This document shows, piece after piece, positions 11,962 through 23,749 of a DNA stretch of 64,000 nucleotides (its first letter is position 1; every line of letters begins with the position of its first letter). The stretch is from NCBI RefSeq assembly GCF_050003625.1, contig NC_134398.1:74949635-75013634 (forward strand). The letters run 5' to 3'. The stretch comes from Haematobia irritans. Lineage: Eukaryota > Arthropoda > Insecta > Diptera > Muscidae. The notes under the pieces are model-generated. The model had not been told where the DNA came from, searched no databases, and saw nothing but the letters and a program-made list of their open reading frames with translations. The position numbers and the translations under genes were made by a program.

Positions 11962-13154
11962 CACAGAAAAAAAGTTTCTCGTAAATTTAAGAAGATTTTA
12001 ACAATAATTTATTACAAGAATTTTCCAGAATTTTAGTTCATTTTTCGCATCTTTAACGAAAATTAACTACTCGAAAGGAAATTCTACAAATTTTAAGTAG
12101 CAATCGTTTAGTTCATAGCCTACAAAATACGATGGAAATTTCCTTAAAAATTTTCTTAACTGGTAGTTAAAAATTCTTTCGTCATACTATAAAACTACTT
12201 ATGAAATGTAAAATACTTTCTAAATAATAAGTGTAATTTACTATAAAGAGTTTTTGTATGAGAAAATATTTTTGTACGAAAATTGAACTTGAAAGCGGAT
12301 AGCAATTTCTTACTGGCAATTCCTATAGTTAATAATAGTTGGTACAACATTTCTCAATGAAATATTTGTATTTCACATGTAATTAAATTTATAGACATTT
12401 TCGTCAAAAATGGGTAGATATCATTTCATGAAGTTTTTGCTTATTTTAAGTTAAACATTTCATCGTTCTTATACTGATATGCATTTAGGAGTATTGTTTT
12501 TAGAGTAAATTGTGGACAGATGCGATGAACTAATGCATAGTACAGAGATCTTTCTCGTCAAAGTGGAATATGTTTAATGTAAAGATGATGTTACTTGAAA
12601 TTTTTTTGAGAGTGAGAGCATGCAATGCAATAATGAGAAATGGTAGCGAGTAATGGGGATGTTGTGTATATCTGAGCGTGGGGTTGTTTTTATTTTTGTT
12701 CTTTCAGTGGTTTGTGTGTGTGTGTTTATTATTCGCGAATGGATTATTTGTCTGGATGAGGTGTTGTTTTCAATGAAGGCACATGTGTTTTTGTTGTTGT
12801 AGAAATGTTTTGGTTTTGCTTGGCTTTGTTTGGCATGCTTCAGTTGTATAGTTGGTGTTGGCGTGGGCTGTTGCACCTTTTTAGCAAGTATGTGACAAGG
12901 GAATATAAAGGTATGGAATATTTTGGTTTTTTTTGAGACATATATTGGTGTTTGTTTATTAAAACTTTTAAATGAAAGTTATTAATATTTTAGCGATGAG
13001 GTGTACAATGGCGAAGTGATGATCGGTAGCTTAGAAAAAAGTTATTAAAAATGTTCAATATTTAGGAAAAATGCTGAAATGGAAAGTATATTGAAATTGT
13101 TTTATCTAATTTAATTTTTATTACTCAATGTAAAAAATAAATACTCAATTTCAG
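11962..13154 (+). mobile_element. Repeat B, copy 2, proximal part
   Basis: It starts CACAGAAAAAAAGTTTCTCG directly after TA. The sequence matches the reverse complement of 989-2154, with GTGTGTGTGTG and TTGTTGTTGTAG runs. The minus-strand frame 12574-12876 covers simple-sequence-like DNA and has no recognisable domain. I see no transposase. Confidence 0.6.
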
Positions 13155-14110
13155 AGTAACTCCAGATGAATTTGGAAAATTGTTTGTTACACCTCAGCGT
13201 ATAGTTTAATCATAAATAGGTAAGTGTTCTTTTTTCAATGTGGTTTTCTTTTAAAAAATAATATTCTTTATGTATATTACTATTTTTAACCAGTTTCATG
13301 TTTTTCTTTGTTGTAAAAAAATATTTAATTTAAGAACAACCCCAGATGGATTCGGGCAAATTTTTATATTTCTCCTCAGCGTATAATTTAATAGAGAAGT
13401 GGTAAGTTTTCTTTTAAAAATTGACTTTCTTTTCACTAGAATATTTACGTTTTTATGACCTTTTTATTATCAAAATTACATGTTTTTAATACCTTATTTT
13501 AGTATTACTTTAATCAAATATTTTTGGACACCAATTTAATATTTTTAACGTAAAAAACAAATATTTAATTTCAGAATAACAATTTGGAAACATTTTTATG
13601 AATTAACATTCTTTTAACCAGAATATTTAGTTTTTTTTATGCATATTATTTCTTTAATTAGATTTTTTGGAAACAAATTTAATGTTTTTTTTATTTAATG
13701 TAAAAAATAAATATTTAATTTCAGAGTAACCCCAAATGAATTTGGATAACTTTTTAACCTCAGCGTACAATGTAATAGAGAATTGGTAAGTTTTATATTA
13801 AAACTTTGGCTTTCTTTTAACAAGAATATTTATTGTATTATGTCCTTCACATCGTTAACAACACAATTTTATGAGTTAATATATTACTTAATTCATTATT
13901 TCTCTAATTGTTTCAGGTACAAACTTTATGAGGTACGTTTATCTAAGAAAAGTTGAATTCCTTACACCATTTAATAAAATGCCCTCCAATATGGTAAGTT
14001 ATAAGCTAATTTAAAAAGCTAAACAATTATATTTTATTACATGTTAATTTTTAACAATTTTCTATTTTCAGCAAGATGTGTGAAAAATATACTTACGATG
14101 AATAAAAATT
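13155..14110 (+). other. Series of exon-like units with splice sites (possible spliced non-coding RNA)
   Basis: Five short segments are bounded by acceptor-like and GTAAGT donor sites: 13155-13219, 13335-13401, 13725-13785, 13917-13993, and a last one from 14072. The first three share CCCCARATGRATTYGG and CCTCAGCGTATA, so they are duplicates of one unit. A decayed fourth duplicate starts at 13575. AATAAA occurs at 14099-14104. The duplicate lengths (65, 67, 61 bp) and stops in each frame argue against protein coding. Whether it is transcribed cannot be told from sequence. Confidence 0.45.
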
Positions 14111-14401
14111 AAGGGAAAGTCAAAATGTCCAAAAAGCGAGTTAAAATAAACTACTTTCTTGTTACACTTGGTCATAATTTTCATTCACAAAAACATTGTA
14201 TTAAGAACTTTCATCATAAGTTTTTATAATAAAGTACTTTTGCTTAAAGAAAGTTTAATTTTATTGTATGAAAATTTTCATAATAGTAAAACGGTTTGTT
14301 GTTCCTTTAATTATTTAATTTCTCTGTACTGTGGAATGATTGATTTAAAAATAGTTTAGTCGTCGACATTTTAAAGAGGCTGTTAACCAATTTTTAGTAT
14401 C
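14111..14401. other. AT-rich sequence, no gene seen
   Basis: A second AATAAA lies near 14229. A 66-codon frame at 14159-14359 is AT-rich with no domain. The mirrored element starts at 14402. Confidence 0.4.
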
Positions 14402-14546
14402 GGGTTGATTCACTCAATGCCAATAGATATCGATATCTTTGTTTGTTCTTTATTTCTAAATTCTTTGAGAAAGTATGTTTTATGACGCGAGTGATCGTGA
14501 GACAACTTTAATTTGATGTATGCTGAATGCTTAGCCTGTGAAAGTA

Positions 14547-15616
14547 CACACAAAAAAATAACTGCAAATAAATATTGACGACTTTATTTGTATGTAAAAT
14601 CTGCTGATGCTCAACAAATTTGTCTATTGAATATGAGGCATTTGTTGTTGAAATGTGTTTGTAGATGCTTGACAGCGGAAATAATAGAAATATTCTGAAT
14701 TTTCAACAAATTGTTTTGTTGCGAAAATAGTTGACTGCTATCGATATGAAAACAAAAACAAAAATACAAGACTGGTTACGCGCACATCGCTGAGAACATG
14801 TACGAAAGCTAAAAGATGTATGCGAAGAATACCGTTAGAACAAAATGAGTATGAGCACATGCACGTGTATGATAGCAAGCAAAGAGCTCATTCATCAGAG
14901 AATACAGAAAAGCATTTATAAATTCCTGTGAAAATTTATATTTTTCAATTTGGTAGTTTCTTAAAAGTGTTTGTTGTATGAGATAATTAATAAAACCATA
15001 TTAATATCGGGATTAGAGTTATTACTAGAATATATTAACTAGAATATATATCACTGGGCAAAAAGTTGTCAAAATGCTTGCTAGACCCTGGACTACTCAA
15101 ATTTAAAATCGTCATACATTTACAAAACTGAGTATAGGATTTTCGACACAAAAATGTTACATGTTCCCCGTCCAAAAATAGCATTTTGATCATATTCCTT
15201 CTCTGTGTGTACTTAACAAAATATCTCCAAAATTGTTCCGGCAATTTTGGTGCAATAATTATGTCAATTTCAATTGAATTTTTTGTCAATACACCAATAA
15301 ATGTGTTACAGTCATTGATAGACTCCAACAAACCACATACAAATTTTTTCGTTCAAATTCAAAAATATTTGTTGAGGATTAAACGGAACGTTCAACAACA
15401 AATATTTTGTACTGTTGGATGCTCAACAAATTACTTACAAATTATGTTATTGAGAACATAAATTATTTGTTGCCTTCTGATGGTAACGATTGCTAACAAC
15501 TTTTTTGTAATAATGGTTATTAAAAGTACAAATTAGTTTGTTGCAGGAAAATTAACAAATTTTGTTATTGGTTTTCCAACAAAAGTTATTGATTCTCAAA
15601 CTTATTTTTATCTGTG
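14547..15616. mobile_element. 1,070-bp TA-flanked MITE, private to copy 1
   Basis: It lies between TA duplications (14545-14546, 15617-15618). The right arm has the uninterrupted site (GAAAGTATGGTTTG near 29109). The ends CACACAAAAAAATAAC and ATTTTTATCTGTG form an imperfect inverted repeat. The interior is rich in CAACAAAT/ATTTGTTG motifs at irregular spacing. The frames at 15035-15331 and 15186-15461 have no recognisable domain. Confidence 0.88.
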
Positions 15617-15618
15617 TA

Positions 15619-16651
15619 TGGTTTGTTCTTATGTCAAAAAGTCATTGATGATTCAGTCAGTTGAAATATAAATTGGAAATTTTGTTTATGGTTGATATTT
15701 AAATTGGAGTTCATAATGTGAGTTCTATGACATGGTAAGTAAGGGTAAGTTTTATGACGTGAGTTTTCGTGATCAAGTTTTCAAATTATAAAGCATTTGC
15801 TGTATGATTCTGGTGAAATTTTGTCCCCAGGCAATTGTTTATAAGAAAAACGTGAAAAATTCAGTATGGGCTGTACTTGTAAGTTGTATCTGATAACAGT
15901 CATTTCCTTTCGTCGTTTTGTTTTGTTGTTGAAATCCAAGGCAAGGAAAATTCAAAGTTTAATGGCGAGAACGAACGTGTGCGAGTTTTTAAATGACCTT
16001 CCATTAGCCCTAAGGTTTTTTAAGAAAATTATATTAATCGGTAACAAATCTCATTTAGAATGAAAATTGTATCTTCTTTGCTGGTAAACAACAGAACCCC
16101 TGTGGTAAACAACAGAACCAAATTTGTTTTTTGCTTTCCCAAATGATGTTTTGTTGTTGTAATCCAAGGCAAGAAAAATTCAGTGTTTTATGGCGAGAAC
16201 GAACAGTTTTCAAATTGTCCACCATTTGCTCTAGGATTCTAGTGAATTTTTTCCAATTGTAAATAATAATTGGCCGTCGTGTATTTTCTTGGAACCGTGG
16301 TTAGTGGTCCTCCCTTATTATTAAAATAATCGAAATAAAGCATTCAATTCATGGTGATCTATAAAATACTTTTATACTTATATTGTTGTGGTTTAAAAAA
16401 AAAATATATGAATCGAACAGGTAACATATCTCATTTAGAATGAAAATTGTACCTTCTTTGCTGGTAAACAACAGAACCCCTAGATACAGATTTGTTTGTG
16501 TTTTCCGATAACCTTTATTTCTGTGGAAAAGAAAAATAGGCTGAAACTCTTTTCCCAAATTTCTAAATTTAGTTTGTGTCTTCCCTCTTCCGAAACAAGA
16601 AGAAAAATTTTTTTTTCATTCATATTTGACAAAAAAATCAAAAAGCAAAAA
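15619..16651 (+). other. 5' region of virus-like element copy 1, with direct repeats
   Basis: Two related units (about 15919-16130 and 16153-16490) both contain AATCCAAGGCAAG, ATGGCGAGAACGAAC, CATTTAGAATGAAAATTGTA and GGTAAACAACAGAACCCC. Nearer the terminus TTTTATGACG-GAGT motifs repeat. A 65-codon frame (15866-16063, mostly kept in the other arm at 28653-28850) contains FRRFVLLLKSKARKIQSL; since it overlaps a repeat unit I do not call it a gene. This is the likely promoter or origin region of the element (inference). Confidence 0.5.
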
Positions 16652-17908
16652 ATGGTTAAATATATTTGTGGAATGTGCCATATGGGATTCCCTCACAAAA
16701 AGATGTTTAATCGTCACATTGTTAAACATTGTACCTTGTGCTATAGGCTATTCCCAAGTCAACCTATGCTAAAACTGCATTATGAAAAATGCAGATTAAA
16801 CGAGAATAGGATGGAACTACCAACAACCAGTAGCGGTACGCTTTCTCAGGGATTGATGAGGGAAGATGTTGCCATGGAGCTTCTTAATGTTAAGCAGCTA
16901 GGATGTCAAACGAGTTTCGAGGGACAACGGCCAGCCGATCAGCAGTCAGCCGTTAACTTTAATGGTCAACAGAATAGTAATCATACTTCAACCACTAGCG
17001 ATGTAAGAATGAATGATAACATTCCTTCATCGTCTAACCAACAACAACATCAACAGCAACAACAACATGAAAGTTTGCTGAAAGAAGTTAAGAGCGCCTT
17101 CAGGAAAAGAATCGCCATATATGAGTATAAGAATGTTGCGAATACACTTATACCTGAAAATTTTCTGGCTGAGACAAAAAGCAGTTTAGCCCTAATGTTG
17201 AAAGAAAAAGTGAATGAACACAAAACTGTTAAATTCAACATTGAGGTTGTGGGCGAGTATTTGAAACCCGCAGAAGAGGCTGCCTCTGATATGAGTGAAG
17301 AAGGTGTCAGCATACCCAAGAAAATGTATCACACAACTAAAATGATAATGATTAGTAAATATGATGACATTGCCAAAAAATTAGAGCACAATTTCGATTG
17401 TGCTCTAAATAAAATGTCTGAGTTCCAAGAACGTGATTCAGGCTGGGCATTAAAAAAATCGAGAAACTGGAAGTGAATGTGAATAGATGCAGAGTTATCA
17501 GTGGAAGTGGGTACGTTTTAACACCTACAGTATTAAAAAACAAGAGGGCAACACTAAATATTGAGAATGCTGATGAGTACTGTTTATTAGCCGAATTTAT
17601 AAAATCACCAAAGAATAATCCACATAGACCTTCCACATACCAGGTTGATATAAGACAAGATATTATAACAACAGAAGATGGAACAATATTAAATTTCACC
17701 GTCTACAATTTCCTCTTCCAATAAACCAAATTGAAAAATTTGAAGAAATGAATCCAGAAATTGCTATAAACGTCTTCGGATTTGAGGAAAATGAAGTCGT
17801 CGGTCCCTATTATTCTACGAAATTCATATACAGGAAAACTGTAAATTCGCTGCTATTGACAGATGAGGATGGATCTTCACACTATATTTTGGTGACGGAT
17901 TTATCGAG
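16652..17908 (+). pseudogene. Zinc-finger N-terminal region of virus-like PolB protein, copy 1
   Basis: The ATG at 16652 opens MVKYICGMCHMGFPHKK. Residues 6-26 form a C2H2 finger (C-x2-C-x12-H-x3-H) and the next 22 a C-x2-C-x12-H-x3-C unit. Then follow a Ser/Thr/Asn-rich linker with a Gln tract (17038-17070), a globular part with SAFRKRIAIYEY, and FQERDSGWALKK. A one-base loss in the A-run at 17453-17459 shifts the frame (copy 2 has eight As and stays open). Coding continues in other frames to VTDLSR at 17908, with a further shift near 17697 shared with copy 2. Joining to the polymerase after the intron is expected from the arthropod family plan (known from memory). The likely role is in replication initiation by the element's polymerase. 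Confidence 0.72.
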
Positions 17909-17985
17909 GTAATTTTTTTATAATACCTTTAACGATTTTTTTTATAATTTATTTTAATTATAAACATTTTTAACTTGTTTTTCAA
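17909..17985 (+). other. 77-bp intron in the polymerase gene, acceptor destroyed (copy 1)
   Basis: The donor GAG|GTAATT follows the codons for LSR. The interior is very AT-rich and pyrimidine-rich before the 3' end. Copy 2 ends CAG|ATTAAT, while here the site reads CAA|ATTAAT. Removing the 77 bases keeps the frame into IKKQTTKYHG, as seen in copy 2. It is a spliceosomal intron by sequence logic; no transcript is available. Confidence 0.65.
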
Positions 17986-20745
17986 ATTAATAAAGAAACA
18001 GACAACAAAGTACCATGGAAAGATTTTTGTATGTCCAACATGCGTACAACATTTTTCCTCAGAAAAAAAACTTTACATAAACACAAGGGAAAGTGTTTTG
18101 CTCCGGTAAGGACACTTCCTAGCGAAGAAAATAAAAATCTTTTGTTTTCACATCATAAAAAGTTAAAAGTTCCCTTCGTCATATATGCAGATTTTGAATG
18201 CATTCTAAAAGATGTAACATCAAATGATGGAAATGTGAGTAAAACAACGGCTCTGAAGGAGCATATACCTTGTGCATTTAGCTATAATATTGTTTGTAGT
18301 TTTGACAACTCTAAAAATGTATTTAGAATTTATAGTGGAGAGGACGCATCTAAGAAATTTTTAGAGTTTTTAATCAGAGACTGTAAGGATATTTATGATA
18401 AATATTTAAATGTTGAAATAGCGATGAATCCTCTGACGGAGAGTGAGGTGTTGATTTTTTTAATGCTCGAAGTTGTAATATTTGTGAACGGGATTTGGGT
18501 GAGGAGAGACCAGTTAGAGATCATTGTCATTTAACTGGAAAATATAGGGGGGCAGCCCACAATTTATGCAACCTTCAACATAGTGTTCCGAAATTTATAC
18601 CAATATTTTTCCATAACTTCTCAATGTATGATTCACATCTTTTTGTTAAAGATTTGAGTGAGTACGATGGGGAGACAACGGTCGTCGCACCAAACAAGGA
18701 GACATACATAGCAATGTCTCAAAGCTTGTTATGGATGGTGGTAAAAGATTGGAAATGAGGTTTTTAGATAGTTTTAGGTTTATGGCGGCTAGCTTAGAGA
18801 CTCTTGCACAAAATTTACCTGAAAACGCATTGGAAAATGTTCGTAGACACTTTCTTAATAGTAATGAATTTAATTTGGTAAAACGTAAAGGTGTTTTCCC
18901 TTATGATTACTTATCAAGTTTTGACAAATTAAAGGAAAATTCTCTACCTTCTATAGATGCATTCTATAATACTTTATGTGATACCCCGTGTACAGTTGAT
19001 GATTATAAACATGCACAAAATGTATGGAGAACCATAAGTTGTCAGTCACTAGAAGACTATATGCGTCTTTATCTAAAAACAGATGTGCTTCTATTGACTT
19101 ATGTATTTGAAAAATTTCGTAAACTATGTATAGATATACACAAATTGGATCCCGGTCATTATTATACGATCCCATCTCTATCTTGGGCTCCTATGCTCAG
19201 ACTTATTTCAAACAAAATCGATCTACATTTATTCACCGATGAAAAAATGTATAATTTTGTTAAAAAAGCGATAAGAGGGGGATTGTTCAGTGCAGTAAAC
19301 GACATGCTAAAGCGAATAACAAATATATGAAACATTTTAGTAAGGAGGAGTTATTGTCCATTCTTTTATACATTGATGCTAATAATTTGTATGGGTATGC
19401 TATGTCACAATTTCTACCTCAAAAAGATTTTCTGTGGATTGAGGGAACTGAAGAGTTCCTTATGAATTATTTTGTTGAGAATATTTTAAATCTTCCACAT
19501 GATTCAAATATCGGCTATTTCCTTGAAGTAGATCTTTCATGTCCTCCAGAAGTTCACGATTATCTTAATGACTTCCCTCCTTGTCCTGAGAATAAAACTC
19601 CTCCAGGTTCAAAATTCAAAAAACTTATTGCCGATTTTGAAGATAAGGAGCGATATGTTATTCACTATCGAAATCTTCAGCAATGCTTAGCTTTAGGATT
19701 GAAATTTAAAAAGGTGCATGCTATTCTATCATTCACTCAAAGTGATTGGCTTCGCGAGTATATTGAAATAAATAATAAATATAAAGCTGCGAAGAATATT
19801 GCATTTGAAAAAGATTTTTTTAAACTTCTCAGTAATGCCATATACGGAAAAACAATGGAAAACGTTGAAAAACGTAAAGACATAAAAATAGTGAAGCAAT
19901 GGGAGAGAACAAATAGAAATAGGAAAGGCGCCGAACATTGGATATCAAGGCCTAACTTCAAAGGCCTTGTGCATTTCACGGAAAATATGGTAGCAATAGA
20001 AATGGCTCCGCTTGACGTGATATGTGATAAGCCTATACATATTCGATTGGCGGTTTTAGAATTATCGAAGCATTTTATGTATGACTTCTATTATAACTTT
20101 TTAAAGAAACGTTTTCAAGACGATGTTTCATTTTTGTATACTGATACCGATTCTATGGTACTTCAGTTTATTGGAAGAGATTTCTATGAGGAAATAAGTG
20201 AGAAAGATATTCGTGAGAGATTTGATACCTCTGAATTATCCGAAAACAATCCTTTCAATTTTCCCATAGTAAATAAAAAAGTTATAGACATGATGAAGGA
20301 TGAAAATGCGGGAAAAATAATGACGGAGTTTGTAGGACTACGCGCTAAAATGTACTCATTAACTGTTGAGGGTGGAAGCGAAATTAAAAAAGCAAAAGGC
20401 GTAAATAAATCTGTGCTTAAAAAATATAGCATAGACACCTATCGTGATTGTCTATATGGTAAACGAGAAGTGTATGATAATATGATTACATTTAGATCGA
20501 AAAAACATACAATATTTACGAATAAAGTGAATAAAATAATTTTAAGTCATAATGACGACAAACGAAAAATTTTAGAAGATGGGATTAACACATACGCCTG
20601 GGGTCATTATGCAATTCGTGAACGGGAGGAGATAGCGAACATTAATCTAGAAGATATTAGTCCCATGCCACTTGACATTAATTTATTTGATTTATCACAT
20701 ATTGAATTGGCTACAATGGAAGATCTTGATGATCTTATCCTATAA
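17986..20745 (+). pseudogene. Protein-primed family-B DNA polymerase, copy 1 (frameshifted)
   Basis: Recognised motifs in order: a zinc-binding patch (IFVCPTC...HKHKGKC, partly out of frame at the start), Exo I FVIYADFEC (near 18180), an endonuclease VII-like insertion CNIC...RDHCHLTGKYRG...CN (18480-18570), Exo II HNFSMYDSH, Exo III YLKTDVLLL, motif A LLYIDANNLYG (19370), motif B KLLSNAIYGKTMEN, motif C LYTDTDSMV (20138) and KKAKGVNK. It breaks at about 18452 (private one-base loss), 18726 (shared with copy 2) and 19277 (private). The last frame, 19327-20745, is intact for 472 codons. Such polymerases replicate linear virus-like or Polinton/adintovirus-like DNAs from a protein primer. No integrase or packaging ATPase is visible nearby, so the exact class is open. 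Confidence 0.9.
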
Positions 20746-20768
20746 CCTCTCCACTAGAATTAATTTAA

Positions 20769-21199
20769 TTTGATAATAATTTTCTTGAAATTTTGTATAC
20801 ATTTCATAGAGTATTGCATCTCGATTTTCTTCAAATTTCAAATTTAAATCATCATACGTTCAAATGCAAACAAAATGAATCGTGGTCTCTCCCTATTCAG
20901 CGATAGCTTTACATTACCGATTGCATTTCGAAGTTGGGATTGTCATTTTAATCCAACTTTCTTTGGGTCGATGAAATGCAATTGGAATGTAAAGCTATCG
21001 CTGAATAGGGAGAGACCACGATTCATTTTGTTTGCATTTGAACGTGAAGGAAAATTTGTTCACTGCAACTTAACAAACATAAAAGTACATTTGAATTCAG
21101 AGACCTATCCGTATGATGATTTAAATTTGAAATTTGAAGAAAATCGAGATGCAATACTCTATGAAATGTATACAAAATTTCAAGAAAATTATTATCAAA
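20769..21199. repeat. Fold-back: inverted repeat at the start of the capsid-like fragment
   Basis: 20769-20927 is the reverse complement of 20973-21199, with a 45-base loop (20928-20972) and about 65 bases (21045-21109) missing from the left arm. For example AATCGTGGTCTCTCCCTATT (left) matches GGGAGAGACCACGATTC (right). It places an antisense copy of the gene ahead of itself. Confidence 0.93.
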
Positions 21200-21426
21200 G
21201 AGAGTCACATCCAATCTTAAGTGTTGATGATTTCAAGATCTCCCCACTAATTGTCATTGATGTTAGTCACCAAAATGAAATGATAAAGCATGGCCCAATA
21301 GATGTCAAACTTGAAATTGAAACGAGTAGACCAATCGCACAAAATACACATGCCTACTGTCTTATACTGCACGATCGCCTGATGGAATACACACCTTTGA
21401 CTGGAGTTGTTCGAAAAATTATTTAG
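20926..21426 (+). pseudogene. Capsid-like protein, C-terminal fragment
   Basis: The frame carries HCNLTNIKVHLNS, YPYDDLNLKFEEN, ILYEMYTKFQ, PLIVIDVSHQNE and AYCLILHDRLMEYTPLTG, ending at 21426. From memory this is the C-terminal half of a protein family that accompanies such polymerases in arthropod genomes and probably belongs to a jelly-roll major capsid protein; that identity is an inference. An ATG at 20875 is misleading: the first 17 or so codons are antisense of codons further down, from the fold-back. The N-terminal half is absent. It sits directly 3' of polymerase copy 1 and is not present beside copy 2. Confidence 0.55.
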
Positions 21427-21462
21427 AAATACAATTTTTTTGTTGTTTATTTATAAATTTTT

Positions 21463-22913
21463 TATACCCTCCATCATAGGATGGGGGTATATTAACTTTG
21501 TCATTCCGTTTGTAACACATCGAAATATTGCTCTAAGACCCCATAAAGTATATATATTCTGGGTCGTGGTGAAATTCTGAGTCGATCTAAGCATGTCCGT
21601 CCGTCCGTCCGTCCGTCCGTCTGTTGAAATCACGCTAACTTCCGAACGAAACAAGCTATCGACTTGAAACTTGGCACAAGTAGTTGCTATCGATGTAGGT
21701 CGGATGGTATTGAAAATGGGCCATATCGGTCCACTTTTACGTATAGCCCCCATATAAAGGGACCCTCAGATTTGGCTTGCGGAGCCTCTAACAGAAGCAT
21801 ATTTCATCCCATCCGGCTGAAATTTGGTACATGGTGTTGGTATATGGTCTCTAACAACCATGCAAAATTTGGTCCATATCGGTTCATTATTATATATAGC
21901 CCCCATATAAACCGATCCCCAGATTTGGCTTGTGGAGCCTCTAAGAGAAGCATATTTAATCCGATCCGGCTGAAATTTGGTACATGGTGTTAGTATATGG
22001 TCTCTAACAATCATGCAAAAATTGGTGGACATCGGTCCATAATTATATATAGCCCCCATATAAACCGATCCCCAGATTTGGCTTGCGGAGCCTCAAAGAG
22101 AAGCAAATTTCATCCGATCCGGCTGAAATTTGGTACATGATGTTGGTATATGGTCTCTAACAACCATGCAAAAATTGGTCCTCATCGGTCCATAATTATA
22201 TATAGCCCCCATATAAACCGATCTCCAGATTTGGCTTGCGAAGCCTCAAAGAGAAGCAAATTGCATCCGATCCGGCTGAAATTTGGTACATGGTATTGGT
22301 ATATGGTCTCTAGCAACCGTGCAAAAATTGGTCCACATCGGTCCATAATTATATATAGCGCACATATAAACCGATCCCCAGATTTGTGTTGCGGAGCCTC
22401 TAAGAGAAGCAAATTTCATCCGATCCGGCTGAAATTTGGTACGTGGTATTGTTATATGGTCTCTAGCAACCGTGCAAAAATTGGTCCTCTTGGAGGAGCA
22501 AAATTCATCCGATCCGGTTCAAATTAGGAACGTGGTGTTAGTATATGGTCGCTAACAACCATACCAAAATTGGTCCAATCACACAAAAATTGGTCCATAT
22601 CGGTTCATAATCATGGTTGCCCTAGAGCCAAAAATAATCCACCGAAATTTTATTTCTATAGAAAATTTTGTCAAAATTTTATTTCTAAAGAAAATTTTGT
22701 TAAAATTTTATTTCTGTAGACATTTTTGTCAAAATTTTCTTTCTTTAGAAGATGGTGTTAGGAGGTTTTAAGATACCTTGCCATCGGCAAGCGTTACCAC
22801 AACTTAAGCAATTCGATTGTGGATGGCAGTGTTTAGAAGAAGTTTCTACGCAATCCATGATGGAGGGTACATAAGCTTCGGCCTGGCCGAACTTACGGCC
22901 GTATATACTTGTT
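21463..22913 (+). repeat. Family F repeat in the spacer of the inverted duplication
   Basis: Complete: TATACCCTCCATCATAGG start, core CTGAGTCGATCTAAGCATG, GTCC microsatellite, several 153-bp units, a short E minisatellite, end GGCCTGGCCGAACTTACGG and TATATACTTGT. Confidence 0.92.
22620..22756. repeat. E minisatellite within family F
   Basis: About four degenerate 29-bp units (TTTCTATAGAAAATTTTGTC), entered through GGTTGCCCTAGAGCC, the same junction as at 2990. Confidence 0.85.
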
Positions 22914-23038
22914 TATTATTAAACATAATCAAAATAAAAACTAAATACAAACTGATAAATAAACATATATTATGTATTATAACAATAAATACTTTTTTTT
23001 GTTTTTATTACTAAAATTAAATAAATTTTTATTATTAA
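22914..23038. other. AT-rich spacer, no gene seen
   Basis: Very AT-rich sequence between the family F end and the 3' end of polymerase copy 2. Confidence 0.5.
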
Positions 23039-23749
23039 ATTAATTCTAGTGGAGAAGTTATAGGATAAAATCATCAAGATCTTCCATTGTAGCCAATTCA
23101 ATATGTGATAAATCAAATAAATTAATGTCAAGTGGCATGGGACTAATATCTTCTAGATTAATGTTCGCTATCTCCTCCCGTTCACGAATTGCATAATGAC
23201 CCCAGGCGTATGTGTTAATCCCATCTTCTAAAATTTTTCGTTTGTCGTCATTATGACTTAAAATTATTTTATTCACTTTATTCGTAAATATGGTATGTTT
23301 TTTCGATCTAAATGTAATCATATTATCATACACTTCTCGTTTACCATATAGACAATCACGATAGGTGTCTATGCTATACTTTTTAAGCACAGATTTATTT
23401 ACGCCTTTTGCTTTTTTAATTTCGCTTCCACCCTCAACAGTTAATGAGTACATTTTAGCGCGTAGTCCTACAAACTCCGTCATTATTTTTCCCTCATTTT
23501 CATCCTTCATCATGCCTATAACTTTTTTATTTATTATTTACGGATAATTCAGAGGTATCAAATCTCTCACGAATATCTTTCTCACTTATTTCCTCATAGA
23601 AATCTCTTCCAATAAACTGAAGTACCATAGAATCGGTATCAGTATACAAAAGTGAAACATCGTCTTGAAAACGTTTCTTTAAAAAGTTATAATAGAAGTC
23701 ATACATAAAATGCTTCGATAATTCTAAAACCGCCAATCGAATATGTATA

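Larger units (their letters stand above)
14402..20764 (+). repeat. Left arm of a large inverted duplication (virus-like element copy 1)
   Basis: The sequence from GTTGATTCACTCAATGCC to CACTAGAATTAATTT recurs inverted at 23039-29246 with only a few differences per hundred bases. Differences include one-base indels and a private MITE in each arm. The spacer is about 2.3 kb. The arm holds subterminal repeats, an N-terminal zinc-finger coding region, a short intron and a polymerase pseudogene. Confidence 0.93.

Noticed and set aside
12574..12876. Gene encoding a Thr/Lys/Gln-rich 100-residue protein
   Set aside because: It covers simple-sequence DNA of repeat B; the counterpart at 1300-1500 is not kept open.
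15866..16063. Small gene of 65 codons conserved in both mirrored arms
   Set aside because: The arms are nearly identical throughout, so conservation means little, and the frame overlaps a direct-repeat unit.
17050..17699. Minus-strand ORFs opposite the zinc-finger region
   Set aside because: Shadow frames; the + strand carries the finger motifs and the family blocks.
20875..20925. ATG at 20875 as the true start of the capsid-like gene
   Set aside because: The first codons lie in the inverted arm and are antisense to codons further on.
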